From Collinsella sp. AF20-14LB (lineage in GTDB: Bacteria > Actinomycetota > Coriobacteriia > Coriobacteriales > Coriobacteriaceae), in assembly GCF_003459505.1 (NCBI RefSeq), contig NZ_QRWD01000006.1:1-64000 (forward strand): a stretch of 64,000 bases of DNA. The letters are read 5' to 3'. The translations under genes and the position numbers were made by a program. Under the pieces are notes generated by a model. The model was not told where the DNA came from. It made no database searches and was given only the letters and a program-made list of their open reading frames with translations. Shown here one piece after another: positions 54,811 to 63,598 of this stretch. Position 1 is the first letter of the stretch; each line of letters opens with the position of its first letter.

Positions 54811-56718
54811 CTAGAGCTCCTTTTGCAGATAGAGTCCATGGTCGTAAAAACCCAAATGGCGATAGTACTCACGCGTGCCGATCGCACTGATCACGTTGAT
54901 GCGTGCATAACCCGCATCCCGGGCAATCTCGCACGCACGCTCTACGAGCAAACGCCCCAATCCATGGTGCTGGGCTGCCTGGCCTTGATCCCCCACGCGC
55001 GCCGCCATGCCATACACGTGTACCTCGCGAATCATCGCCTCGTCCGGCGTCGTCGGCAACTCGTCCGCATGCGCGGCAACAAATGCGCGATCGGGCAGCG
55101 ACAGCCGCAAAAAGCCCGCAATCTTGCCCTGCGGCGTCACCCACTGCAAAAAGCGCTCGTGCGTCACCGGCGTCTCGTACGTCACTTCTTCGTCAAGGGC
55201 CAACTCGTTCAGGTCGGCACCCGCCGTGCTGATCTCGCGATAGCGAATCTCACGCACCGTCGCACCGTCACCCCGAGCAGCCAGGCGGTTCTCAACGAGC
55301 TGACGCAGGTTGGGCTTCTTGTTGCCCACCATAATGTCGTCGGAGCTAAAGTCGCGAATCATGCGGCTGATGCGGCAGAACGCCGGCGTCACCACGATGT
55401 CATCGGCCAGTACGTCGAGCAGCTCTTCCTCGGTATAGGGGCGCCACTCGCCACGCTCGTAACAGCCCACCAGGCGCGAACCCTCGATGAGCGCACACGG
55501 GTAGACCTTGACCTCGTCGGGCATAAAGGCGCCCTCGGTCATAAAGCGCTCGTAGTCGCGCTTGTCACCCTCGGGCGTGGCGCCCAGCAAGTTGAGCATA
55601 AAGTGCGCGTGAATCTTAAAGCCAAACAGGCGCGCAAGCGAAAACGCTCGCTCGATTTGTGCCACCGTAATACGGCGCTCGTTGATATCGAGCAGGTGCT
55701 GGTCGAGGCTCTGGATACCCATCTGAATCTTGGTGCAGCCCAGGCGGCGGATAAGCGTAAGCGCCTGCGGCGTTACGGCATCGGGGCGCGTCTCGATAAC
55801 GAGTCCCACCACGCGATGCTTCGCCGTCTCGTTGATGCGCTGCTGTTGCTCAAGCTCCTCCATCGTTGCCGTCTGCCACTCGGCGACTGCGCCCCAAGGC
55901 GTGCCGGGGCCGTACAGACGACGCACCGCGCGGTTATAGCCACCCTCGGCAGCATCCACACGCCCTTGCACGCCGGCAACGCCGGCGGCAAGCTCGGCCT
56001 CATCGGTCGCAATACCGGCAGCCCTATAGCGCTCGCGACGCTCCGCCACCACCGGCGGCAGGGCATCGGCGGGAGCGTCATCGAGCAGGCGCCCCGCCTC
56101 GGCACGGCTGATGCCCGGACGTGCCAGCATGGGGTTAGCCGCCACGCCCGCCACGGCGTCTTCATTGAGCGCACGGAAGAGCTCCGACATAAACCATGCC
56201 TGATACCCCTGCGGATAGTCGCTCCAGGTACCACCGAGCACAATGAGCTCGATCTTATCGGTCGCATGCCCCATCTGCGAAAGCGCGGTCAAACGAGCGC
56301 TCACCTGCAAATACGGGTCGAAGCAGTTTTGCTCCGCACGGGCGCATGCCGGCTCGGCGTGCAGATAGCTCTTGGGCATGCGCAGGTCGTTGGGGCAAAA
56401 CAGGCAATCGCCCGAACAGGGCCACGGCTTGGTAATGACGGTAATGGTCGCCACGCCCGAGGCCGTTCGGCGCGGCTTCATACGCAGCACCTGCAGCAGT
56501 CGACGTTCCAGCTCGGCATCGACATTCCACCCAGCCCAACGAGCCGGCTCCTCACGCTTCACCCGCTGGTAGAACGGCAGCAGACGGCGCTTGGCCAAAT
56601 CGCGTTTGTCGGCACCCTCGCGGCGCGCCTCGGCATGTATCAACTTGACGAGCGCCTTGTCGTCCACGGTCTCACCGCGACGCAGAGCCTCGAGTATGTT
56701 CAAAATAATCTGTTCCAT
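54811..56718 (-). CDS. elp3: Elp3-type tRNA uridine-34 acetyl/carboxymethyl transferase
   Basis: This 635-residue protein combines a radical SAM domain and a GNAT acetyltransferase, as in Elp3. The cluster cysteines are Cys101, 105 and 108 (PWPCSGDCLFCPNDL). IELIVLGGTWSDYP, LVIETRPDAVTPQAL and GCTKIQMGIQSLD are radical-SAM landmarks, and HGLGRLLVERACEIARDAG with YYRHLGF forms the acetyl-CoA site at the C-terminus. In other organisms Elp3 modifies wobble uridine of tRNAs using acetyl-CoA; in bacteria it acts without the other Elongator subunits. It is the first gene of a pair with the spermidine synthase-like protein. Confidence 0.93.
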   Translation of the reverse strand: MEQIILNILEALRRGETVDDKALVKLIHAEARREGADKRDLAKRRLLPFYQRVKREEPARWAGWNVDAELERRLLQVLRMKPRRTASGVATITVITKPWPCSGDCLFCPNDLRMPKSYLHAEPACARAEQNCFDPYLQVSARLTALSQMGHATDKIELIVLGGTWSDYPQGYQAWFMSELFRALNEDAVAGVAANPMLARPGISRAEAGRLLDDAPADALPPVVAERRERYRAAGIATDEAELAAGVAGVQGRVDAAEGGYNRAVRRLYGPGTPWGAVAEWQTATMEELEQQQRINETAKHRVVGLVIETRPDAVTPQALTLIRRLGCTKIQMGIQSLDQHLLDINERRITVAQIERAFSLARLFGFKIHAHFMLNLLGATPEGDKRDYERFMTEGAFMPDEVKVYPCALIEGSRLVGCYERGEWRPYTEEELLDVLADDIVVTPAFCRISRMIRDFSSDDIMVGNKKPNLRQLVENRLAARGDGATVREIRYREISTAGADLNELALDEEVTYETPVTHERFLQWVTPQGKIAGFLRLSLPDRAFVAAHADELPTTPDEAMIREVHVYGMAARVGDQGQAAQHHGLGRLLVERACEIARDAGYARINVISAIGTREYYRHLGFYDHGLYLQKEL

Positions 56719-56738
56719 GCCCCCATTGTAAAGGCAAA

Positions 56739-56768
56739 GGCGCCGGAGCCCGTCACGGCCCCGGCGCC
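56739..56768 (-). terminator. Terminator after the DUF4097 gene
   Basis: GGCGCCGGGGCC, six bases, GGCTCCGGCGCC on the minus strand, followed by TTTGCCTTT. It separates the XRE-DUF4097 operon from elp3. Confidence 0.7.
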
Positions 56769-56815
56769 TCCATCAAAGAGCATGCCTATATGCACCGATC
56801 TCCGAAAACCGCATG

Positions 56816-57712
56816 TCACTCCGGATCAAACGACATGTCGCCCGAACCGACCTCAAAACGATACGTAGCAGACTTATCGCCGTTATCGAATTCAAGATTC
56901 AAAATGGTCTCGCCGTCGTAGTCAAGCGGAAGGAAATCGCTCTCGAAGTCGCCGCTGCCCAAGGTGAGGCTCGCCTTAAAGCCCGTCGAGTTCGGAACCG
57001 TCATCTCCACATCGCCCGAGCCCACACTCACGTCCATCGACTTCGCGGGGGCCTGGTAAAGCTCGAACGTCACATCGCCCGAACCGACCTCAGCGCTGAG
57101 CGCATCAGTCACGCTGCCCGTAAACTCTACATCTCCCGCACCCAGGAAAAGGTCGAAACCATCACAGATGACACCGGCAATCTGCAGATCGCCCGAGCCC
57201 ACGTGCGCGTTGACTCCCTTCAGATGTTCGGCAACACGGCGCGGCAGCTCGACCGTAACTGAGCGATCGATTGCCTTACCGTCGTCACTTCCAAACTGGG
57301 AAACCTTGAGCGTCGAGTCCTCGACGGATGCGATGTTTTGCGTCGCGGCCTTGGAGGCATCCATACCCTCGGCAACGCGCCCCCGCTCGATAACGCGAGC
57401 CTTGTTGCCATCAACAACCTTGACGTCCACCGAAGCCGCATTGATATCGAAATCGAGGTAGCGGAACTCATCGGCATCAAAAGTCGTGCTCGAAAGCTGC
57501 TGAGGCTGAGCGGAATACTTACCGCCATCGTTCAAAACATCGGCGTCAACCGCATCGTCCCTACCGGACAAGCCGGATGCAATAGTGCCGAGATCCCACG
57601 GACCATCAAAATGAATCCATGTCCGCGAAGCGCCAAAGACAAGCCCAACAATAAGCACAAACGCTCCGATGCCAACGCCCAGACGCACCTTCGATTCATG
57701 CGAGAGTTTCAT
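56816..57712 (-). CDS. DUF4097 family anchored beta-strand repeat protein
   Basis: This is a 298-residue protein with a membrane segment at about 12-30 and an outside domain. The domain has at least six repeats of a short turn motif: HVGSGDL, LGAGDV, VGSGDV (twice), LGSGDF and VGSGDM, each ending a beta strand. This is the DUF4097 pattern, a predicted right-handed beta structure of unknown function often found with PadR or XRE regulators. Its ATG shares one base with the stop of the upstream XRE gene (TAATG), so the two are translationally coupled. A truncated relative lies at 20410-20673. Confidence 0.88.
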   Translation of the reverse strand: MKLSHESKVRLGVGIGAFVLIVGLVFGASRTWIHFDGPWDLGTIASGLSGRDDAVDADVLNDGGKYSAQPQQLSSTTFDADEFRYLDFDINAASVDVKVVDGNKARVIERGRVAEGMDASKAATQNIASVEDSTLKVSQFGSDDGKAIDRSVTVELPRRVAEHLKGVNAHVGSGDLQIAGVICDGFDLFLGAGDVEFTGSVTDALSAEVGSGDVTFELYQAPAKSMDVSVGSGDVEMTVPNSTGFKASLTLGSGDFESDFLPLDYDGETILNLEFDNGDKSATYRFEVGSGDMSFDPE

Positions 57713-58428
57713 TATTCATCACCTTCTTTGGCGCTCGGATCAACGGGGGTCGCGGTAGCCACGTCGGTATCAACCGCAGGGGAATCATCCTGAGCCCTGG
57801 ATGCCACCGGCGCCGGACCAACCTGAATATTCCCGCGCGCCCAATCGCCGTCGAGCGCACGCGCCACCCAGTGATAGATGGGGATCGTAAAGAAGATCAG
57901 TGCGGCAAAGGGGGCACCACCAAACAGGAACATCAGTAAAAAGAACAGCAGCCAGCACACGGCCCAATACGGAAACGACTGGAACGGACCTTTCACTGGA
58001 GTCGGATTGACCGCGCCAGCGCTCGTCGCTTGCGCCGTCGCGGCGTTAGCCGCCTGTGCGCTCCAACTTGCAGCTTGCGCCGCCTTGGCCGCAGCATCAC
58101 TCGCCTGTGTTGCCGCCTCGGTAGCGCGCGCTGCCGCCTCGTGGGTACGGGCGCGCTCGGCCGCCTCGGCCTCGCGCTGGCGAGCACGGTCCTCGTTCTC
58201 AAACTCGATATCGTCCTCGATCTCGTCGCTCGGATTGAGTAGCTCGTCCCGACTCACACCATAGAGCTTGGCAAGCGAGATCAGGTTCTCGGTATCAGGC
58301 GAGCTCTCCGCGCGCTCCCATTTACTGACCGCCTGGCGCGACAGTCCCAGCTTTCGCGCCAATCCTTCTTGGCTAAAGCCCTTGCTGCGGCGAAGGTCGG
58401 CGAGCCGCTGAGCAGTTTCTACATTCAT
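57712..58428 (-). CDS. XRE-family regulator with membrane segments
   Basis: This is a 238-residue protein. Residues 1-65 form a Cro/C1-type helix-turn-helix (QRLADLRRSKGFSQEGLARKLGLSRQAVSKWERAE). Residues 70-150 are charged and then very alanine-rich, probably a long helix. Then come two hydrophobic segments (YWAVCWLLFFLLMFLFG and FAALIFFTIPIYHWV) and a polar tail. A DNA-binding domain fused to a membrane part suggests a one-component sensor at the membrane that controls the coupled DUF4097 gene. The start has AGGAGG four bases ahead; the long upstream in-frame extension is not credible. Confidence 0.88.
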   Translation of the reverse strand: MNVETAQRLADLRRSKGFSQEGLARKLGLSRQAVSKWERAESSPDTENLISLAKLYGVSRDELLNPSDEIEDDIEFENEDRARQREAEAAERARTHEAAARATEAATQASDAAAKAAQAASWSAQAANAATAQATSAGAVNPTPVKGPFQSFPYWAVCWLLFFLLMFLFGGAPFAALIFFTIPIYHWVARALDGDWARGNIQVGPAPVASRAQDDSPAVDTDVATATPVDPSAKEGDE

Positions 58429-58695
58429 GGTTCCTCCTATGCGATGCCAGCCGTGCCGCCGGACCGTTTTTGTTCTTAAGGCGCCTTGCACAGTTAAAAA
58501 TCTATCCGCCACCGCCAAAAGCATGCCACCTATTCTAGTGAGATTTTTGACAACCGGAGGTTGCGGGCGCATATGAGCTGCGGAAATGTGTCCAAACAAA
58601 GCAATGACCCGCAGCTCGGTTGTCCCCGTTGCGGCGTTAACGGTAGTATGGTCGTACTGTTTATTCCGCACCGCCAACGGAGGGAGTTCCGCGCC

Positions 58696-59568
58696 GTGAA
58701 CCGCGATTTCGCCTCATCGCTCATTCAGCTCAACAATACGTTCTATCGCGAGCACTCCGCCTCCTTCTCCGATACGCGCCAGGCACCGTGGCCCGGCTGG
58801 GTACGCACCATGGACATAGCGCTCGAGCAGCTCGACGTCGCCACGATCGAGCATCCCGTCCGCGTCTTCGATCTTGCCTGCGGCAACATGCGATTCGAGA
58901 ACTTTGCCGCCGGCGGCGCACTTGCCGCCAAGGGCGTCGACGGCGCAAACCCCTCGGCAGATGCCAGTTGCCCGTTTGAGTTCTATGGTGTTGACTCGTG
59001 TCAGGATTTGGCTATCGATGCGCACGGTCACGCCCTGCGCATTCCCAACCTGCACTTCCAGGAACTCGACGTACTCGATGCCCTCATGAAGCTCAACCCC
59101 GCCGAGACACCCGACGTGCTTTTCGACGCCCCGCTCGCCGACATCTCGGTCTGCTTTGGCTTTATGCACCACGTGCCGTCATGCGAGTACCGCGTACGCG
59201 TGCTCGACGCCCTGGTGCGCCAGACGCGCCCAGGCGGCATCATCGCCATCAGCTTTTGGGAGTTTATGAACGACGAGCGCATGGCGCGCAAGGCCGTTCG
59301 CGCCGAAGCCCGCGCCGAGCTCACCCCGCCGTTTGAAAGTTACGATTCCGCGCAGTTTGAAGCCGGCGACCACCTCATTGGCTGGCAAAACGACCGCCAC
59401 GCCTACCGCTATTGCCATCACTTTGACGATCAGCAGATCACCGACCTGGTGCGCGGCGTGCGCACATTCTACAAGAGCGGCGAGGTCCCCGTGCGCGAGC
59501 TTGAGCGCTTCCATGCCGACGGTCGCAGCGGCGAGCTCAACCGTTACGTGATTCTCAAGCGCCTGTAG
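58696..59568 (+). CDS. Class I SAM-dependent methyltransferase
   Basis: This is a 290-residue protein with the methyltransferase motif I VFDLACGNMRFE, acidic loop FYGVDSCQDL, VCFGFMHHVPS and GGIIAISFWEF. The substrate is unknown. I place the start at the GTG at 58696 (GGAGGGAG nine bases ahead). A promoter-like TTGTCC-18-TAGTAT at 58620-58649 covers the next possible ATG at 58648, so that upstream start is unlikely. A further TTGACA-17-CATATG lies at 58547-58575. Single gene, followed by trmB. Confidence 0.8.
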   Translation: MNRDFASSLIQLNNTFYREHSASFSDTRQAPWPGWVRTMDIALEQLDVATIEHPVRVFDLACGNMRFENFAAGGALAAKGVDGANPSADASCPFEFYGVDSCQDLAIDAHGHALRIPNLHFQELDVLDALMKLNPAETPDVLFDAPLADISVCFGFMHHVPSCEYRVRVLDALVRQTRPGGIIAISFWEFMNDERMARKAVRAEARAELTPPFESYDSAQFEAGDHLIGWQNDRHAYRYCHHFDDQQITDLVRGVRTFYKSGEVPVRELERFHADGRSGELNRYVILKRL

Positions 59569-59686
59569 GCATCGGCGACTTGCCGCCGAGCCGCACCGCA
59601 ACTTTCGGGCAAGCTATGCCCCACCCTTTTCAACCCATTGATGGAACGTGCTGCCATGCGTTCCATACTCATGATCAAGGAGCCTC

Positions 59687-60526
59687 ATGGGAGCCGTCCA
59701 CGTTCGCACGCCTAAGAACTTTGTGCTCGAAGAGCGCCTGGAGCGCTACGCCGATGCCATCGAGACGAGCCCCGAGAGCTATACCGGACATTGGCGTGAA
59801 GCATGTACGCCGGCTGGTGGCAAGCCCTTCGCCCGCCTTCACCTGGATCTGGGCTGCGGCAAAGGCACCTATCTGGTTGAGCGAGCCCACTGCGAACCCG
59901 ACACTCTCTTTATCGGCATGGACCAGGAGCCCATCTGCATTGCCTATGCCGCCCAGAAGATTTGCGAGCAGGAGCTGCCCAATGCGCTTGTGCTGCCCCG
60001 AGGCGCCGCATCGCTGCCGCGGCTGTTTGCCGCAGGCGAGCTCGACGCCATAACCATCAACTTTCCCACGCCGCAGCCCAAGGCCAAGTACGCCAAAAAA
60101 CGACTCGTCCATGTCGACCATCTGATGCTCTACCGCCCGCTCTTTTCAGCCGGCGCCACCGTCACACTGCGAACCGACAGTAAGCCATTGCGCGACTACG
60201 CCCTGGGGCAGTTTGCCACGGCCGGCTACGACACGCTTTGGGTAAGCGACGACGTCCGCCGCGACCATCCCGAGCATCCCGAGACCGAATACGAATGCCG
60301 CACGCGCGAGATGGGTGCCGTCGTCTATGGCATTTGCGCCACACCCGGCGCGCAGCCCAGCAATGAACAGCTCGCGGCGGGCCGCGCGCAGGAGCAAAGC
60401 CTTGCCTGCTACCTGCCCGAAAACCTCGATGAGCTCACCTATGTACCTCTGGGCATGGAAGAGGCCGTCGAGAACTTTAGAAACCGCGCCCGTAAAGGCA
60501 AGAAGCGCCTGCCGCAAGAGTCCTAG
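59687..60526 (+). CDS. trmB: tRNA (guanine-N7)-methyltransferase TrmB
   Basis: This 279-residue enzyme should methylate G46 in the variable loop of tRNAs. The SAM-binding motif is LHLDLGCGKGTYLVE, followed by FIGMDQEPICIAYAAQK, the family region ITINFPTPQPKAKYAKKRL (NFPDPWPKxxHxKRR in typical members) and VTLRTDSKPLRDYAL. The PTP in place of PDPW makes it a divergent member. The C-terminus has a basic tail RARKGKKRL. AAGGAG lies four bases before the ATG. Confidence 0.88.
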   Translation: MGAVHVRTPKNFVLEERLERYADAIETSPESYTGHWREACTPAGGKPFARLHLDLGCGKGTYLVERAHCEPDTLFIGMDQEPICIAYAAQKICEQELPNALVLPRGAASLPRLFAAGELDAITINFPTPQPKAKYAKKRLVHVDHLMLYRPLFSAGATVTLRTDSKPLRDYALGQFATAGYDTLWVSDDVRRDHPEHPETEYECRTREMGAVVYGICATPGAQPSNEQLAAGRAQEQSLACYLPENLDELTYVPLGMEEAVENFRNRARKGKKRLPQES

Positions 60527-60836
60527 GGGCTTCTGATGGTCGCGGCGTCGGCAAACAAGCGCAAATTGGCGCCAGCGAACGGCCCTCAAACCTAAGTGAG
60601 TAGACTTTTTTTGCAATAGCCAGGCACAGCCCGCATAGCGAAACATAAAACCGCAGGTAGAACCCTTGCGCAAAAGTCATGTGCTCGCAATATCGCAAAA
60701 AGTCTACTCACTTGGCTAGCGACTACACTAAACGGCTGGGCAGAACGCCCATTTCCTGCATTTTCTTGCCTGCGAACGCATCGATGCGACGCTACGCCAT
60801 AATAGTTGGCGGACAATCGCGAGAGAAAGCAAACAC
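60527..60836. other. Intergenic region holding a large palindrome
   Basis: This is a 310-base gap before the helicase gene. Most of it is the inverted-repeat element at 60594-60713. Downstream, the last 120 bases hold the helicase upstream region; I could not identify a good promoter there. Confidence 0.6.
60594..60713. repeat. 120-bp element with 17-bp terminal inverted repeats
   Basis: AAGTGAGTAGACTTTTT at 60594-60610 is perfectly complementary to 60697-60713. The arms extend with TTGC/GCGA-type near matches. The 86 internal bases have no coding capacity. The form fits a MITE or other small palindromic repeat. Confidence 0.75.
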
Positions 60837-63518
60837 ATGGCACAGACCACGACAGATATCGCCGCCAGCACCGTCTCCGGTGCCGGAGCCGCCAGTTCAT
60901 TCTCGGGCGGCACGGGAACCGAAGCCGAATTCGGCTCGCTCGGTGCGCTCTCCCCCACCTGGTGGGAGCCCGAGGACGGCAGCGAGCCCGAACCGTGGCT
61001 CACGCCCGACCAGGCCTTCGAGCGCTTCTTTGAATGGACGAGCGACCGCGGCATTGAACTGTGGGACCACCAGGAAGAGGCCCTCATGGACCTGGCAGCC
61101 GGCGATCACGTCATTCTGGGCACGCCGACCGGATCGGGCAAATCGCTCGTCGCACTGGGCATGCTCTTTATGGGCATGGCGCAGGGCAAGCGCTGCTATT
61201 ACACGGCCCCCATCAAGGCCTTGGTCAGCGAAAAGTTCTTCGACCTGGTGCAGGTGCTCGGCCGCGATAACGTCGGCATGATCACCGGCGACACGCATAT
61301 CAACACCAAGGCACCCGTCATCTGCTGCACGGCCGAGATTCTTGCCAACGACGCACTGCGCGAGGGCGAGGACGCCGATGTTGGCTGCGTCGCCATGGAC
61401 GAGTTCCACTACTTTGCAGACCCCGACCGCGGCTGGGCCTGGCAGGTGCCGCTGCTCACTCTGCCCCATACGCAGTTTATGCTCATGAGCGCCACGCTCG
61501 GCGATGTCACCGCCATCGCCGCCTCACTCGAGGAGCACACCGGCGCTGCCTGCGACCTGGTCGTCGACGCCCCGCGTCCTGTTCCGCTGAGTTACGACTA
61601 TGTGACGACCTCCCTCGAGGGCACGGTCGAGCTCGCCATGCGCCGCGACGAGGCCCCACTCTATATCGTGCACTTTAGCCAGGATGCCGCACTTGCGACG
61701 GCACAGTCGCTCGCCAATTTTGGCATTGCCAACAAGGAGCAGCGCGAGGCCATCAAGGAGGCGGCCAAGGGCACGAGCTTCTCGACGGCCTTCGGCAAAA
61801 TCCTCAAGCGCTTGCTCGGATGCGGCGTCGGCGTGCACCATGCTGGCATGTTGCCGCGCTACCGCCTGCTGGTCGAGCGCTTGGCGCAGCAGGGCCTGCT
61901 ACCCGTCATCTGCGGCACCGATACGCTCGGCGTCGGTATCAACGTGCCCATCCACACCGTGGTGCTCACCGCGCTCACCAAGTTCGATGGCTATAAGATG
62001 CGTCGTCTGCGCGCCCGCGAGTTCCATCAGATTGCCGGTCGTGCCGGCCGCTCGGGCTTCGATACCGAGGGCATGGTCATCGCCGAGGCACCCGAGCACG
62101 AGATCGAGAATGCCAAGCTTATGGCCAAGGCGGGCGACGACCCCAAAAAGCTCCGCAAGATTAAAAAGAAGAAGGCCCCCGAGGGCTTTGTCACCTGGAA
62201 CAAGCAGACGTTCGAGCGCCTGATCGAGACGCAGCCCGAGACACTCAAGCCGCGCCTGTGCATCACGCACTCCATGGTGATTAGCGTGGTCGAGCAGGGT
62301 GGCGATGCCCGAGCCCGCGTACACGACCTCATCGAGACGAGCCTGCAGACCCCTGAGGAAAAGGCTAAGCTCGAGGTTCGTGCCGACGAGATCTTCGCCA
62401 CGCTCATCGATTCCGGCGTCGTCGTGCGCACCGAGGTGCCGCCCGCACCCAACGCTCCGGCTGACGCCGCGCCGGACATCGACTACGCACTGACGGTCGA
62501 CCTGCCCGAGGACTTTGCGCTCGACCAGCCGCTCTCGCCGTTTTTGCTTGCCGCGTTGGAGCTGCTCGATCCCGAGAGCGAGACCTATACCATGGACCTG
62601 ATCTCGATGGTCGAGGCAACGCTCGAGGATCCCAAGCAGGTGCTGCGTGCTCAGGAGCGCGCAGCGCGCGACCGCGCGATGGCCGAAATGAAGGCTGACG
62701 GCGTCGAATATGAGGAACGCCTGGAGCGCATCCAGGATGTCACCTACGAAAAACCGCTCGAGGACTTGCTCGACGCCGCCTTCGACAAGTACTGCCAGGA
62801 AGTGCCCTGGGCAAACGACTACCAGCTCTCTCCTAAAAGCGTCCTGCGCGATATGCTGGAAAGCGCGAGCGATTTTAAGGGTTACATTCAAAAGCTCGGC
62901 ATCGCCCGCTCCGAGGGCATTTTGCTGCGTTACCTGGCAGAGGCCTACCGTTCGCTCGACCGCACCGTGCCCATCGAGAAGCGCGACGAGCGTCTGCGCG
63001 ACATTATCTCGTGGCTCGGCTTTGTGGTGCGCTCGGTGGACTCGAGCCTGGTGGACGAGTGGGAGAACGCCGGCAACCCGGCAGCCCTCGATGCTGCGCC
63101 GCCGCAGGGCATCGACGAGGTCGTGGCGGACCGCCGCGGCTGCACGCTGTTGGTGCGCAACGCGCTCTTCCGCCGCGTGACCCTTGCCGCCCGCGAGCAC
63201 GTTCGCGACCTGGGCGAGCTCGACGACGACTGGGGCATGAGCGAGATCCGCTGGCAAAAAGCACTCGACGCTTACCACGAGCAGCACGAGGAAATCCTCA
63301 CCGACGGAGATGCCCGCAGCGCCGCGATGTTTTCCATCGACGAGTCCGACGAGAAGACCGCGCACGTATGGCACGTGCACCAGATCTTTGCTGACGAGGA
63401 TGGCGACCACGATTTTGGCATCATGGGCGATGTCGATCTGGACGCCACGCAAGACGGCGGCGAGGTAATCTTCAAGAACTACCGTGTCGGCTTTATCGAG
63501 GACCTGCTCGAGGACTAG
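60837..63518 (+). CDS. DEAD/DEAH helicase with DUF3516 C-terminus
   Basis: This 893-residue Ski2-like helicase has Walker A GTPTGSGKS (about 94-102), TAPIKALVSEKFF (Ia), the DEFH box in VAMDEFHYFADPDRG, LMSATLGD (III), CGTDTLGVGINVPI (V) and QIAGRAGRSG (VI). The last 350 residues, with KKLRKIKKKKAPEGFVTW and WLGFVVRSVDSSLVDEWE, match the DUF3516 region seen in actinobacterial helicases. It is probably RNA-directed, by analogy with Ski2/Mtr4, but this is inferred. The first 45 residues are low-complexity. The Shine-Dalgarno is weak (GAGAAAG). A perfect terminator follows. Confidence 0.9.
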   Translation: MAQTTTDIAASTVSGAGAASSFSGGTGTEAEFGSLGALSPTWWEPEDGSEPEPWLTPDQAFERFFEWTSDRGIELWDHQEEALMDLAAGDHVILGTPTGSGKSLVALGMLFMGMAQGKRCYYTAPIKALVSEKFFDLVQVLGRDNVGMITGDTHINTKAPVICCTAEILANDALREGEDADVGCVAMDEFHYFADPDRGWAWQVPLLTLPHTQFMLMSATLGDVTAIAASLEEHTGAACDLVVDAPRPVPLSYDYVTTSLEGTVELAMRRDEAPLYIVHFSQDAALATAQSLANFGIANKEQREAIKEAAKGTSFSTAFGKILKRLLGCGVGVHHAGMLPRYRLLVERLAQQGLLPVICGTDTLGVGINVPIHTVVLTALTKFDGYKMRRLRAREFHQIAGRAGRSGFDTEGMVIAEAPEHEIENAKLMAKAGDDPKKLRKIKKKKAPEGFVTWNKQTFERLIETQPETLKPRLCITHSMVISVVEQGGDARARVHDLIETSLQTPEEKAKLEVRADEIFATLIDSGVVVRTEVPPAPNAPADAAPDIDYALTVDLPEDFALDQPLSPFLLAALELLDPESETYTMDLISMVEATLEDPKQVLRAQERAARDRAMAEMKADGVEYEERLERIQDVTYEKPLEDLLDAAFDKYCQEVPWANDYQLSPKSVLRDMLESASDFKGYIQKLGIARSEGILLRYLAEAYRSLDRTVPIEKRDERLRDIISWLGFVVRSVDSSLVDEWENAGNPAALDAAPPQGIDEVVADRRGCTLLVRNALFRRVTLAAREHVRDLGELDDDWGMSEIRWQKALDAYHEQHEEILTDGDARSAAMFSIDESDEKTAHVWHVHQIFADEDGDHDFGIMGDVDLDATQDGGEVIFKNYRVGFIEDLLED

Positions 63519-63540
63519 CCGGGCGCAATGGGACGAAACA

Positions 63541-63581
63541 AAGCGGGGCCGCTGGCAACATCGCCAGCGGCCCCGCTTTTT
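63541..63581 (+). terminator. Terminator of the DUF3516 helicase gene
   Basis: AAGCGGGGCCGCTGGC, six bases, GCCAGCGGCCCCGCTT and then TTT. The 16-bp perfect stem has an A-run upstream, so it also serves the convergent gene. Confidence 0.92.
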
Positions 63582-63598
63582 GCGCGATACGCTATCCC

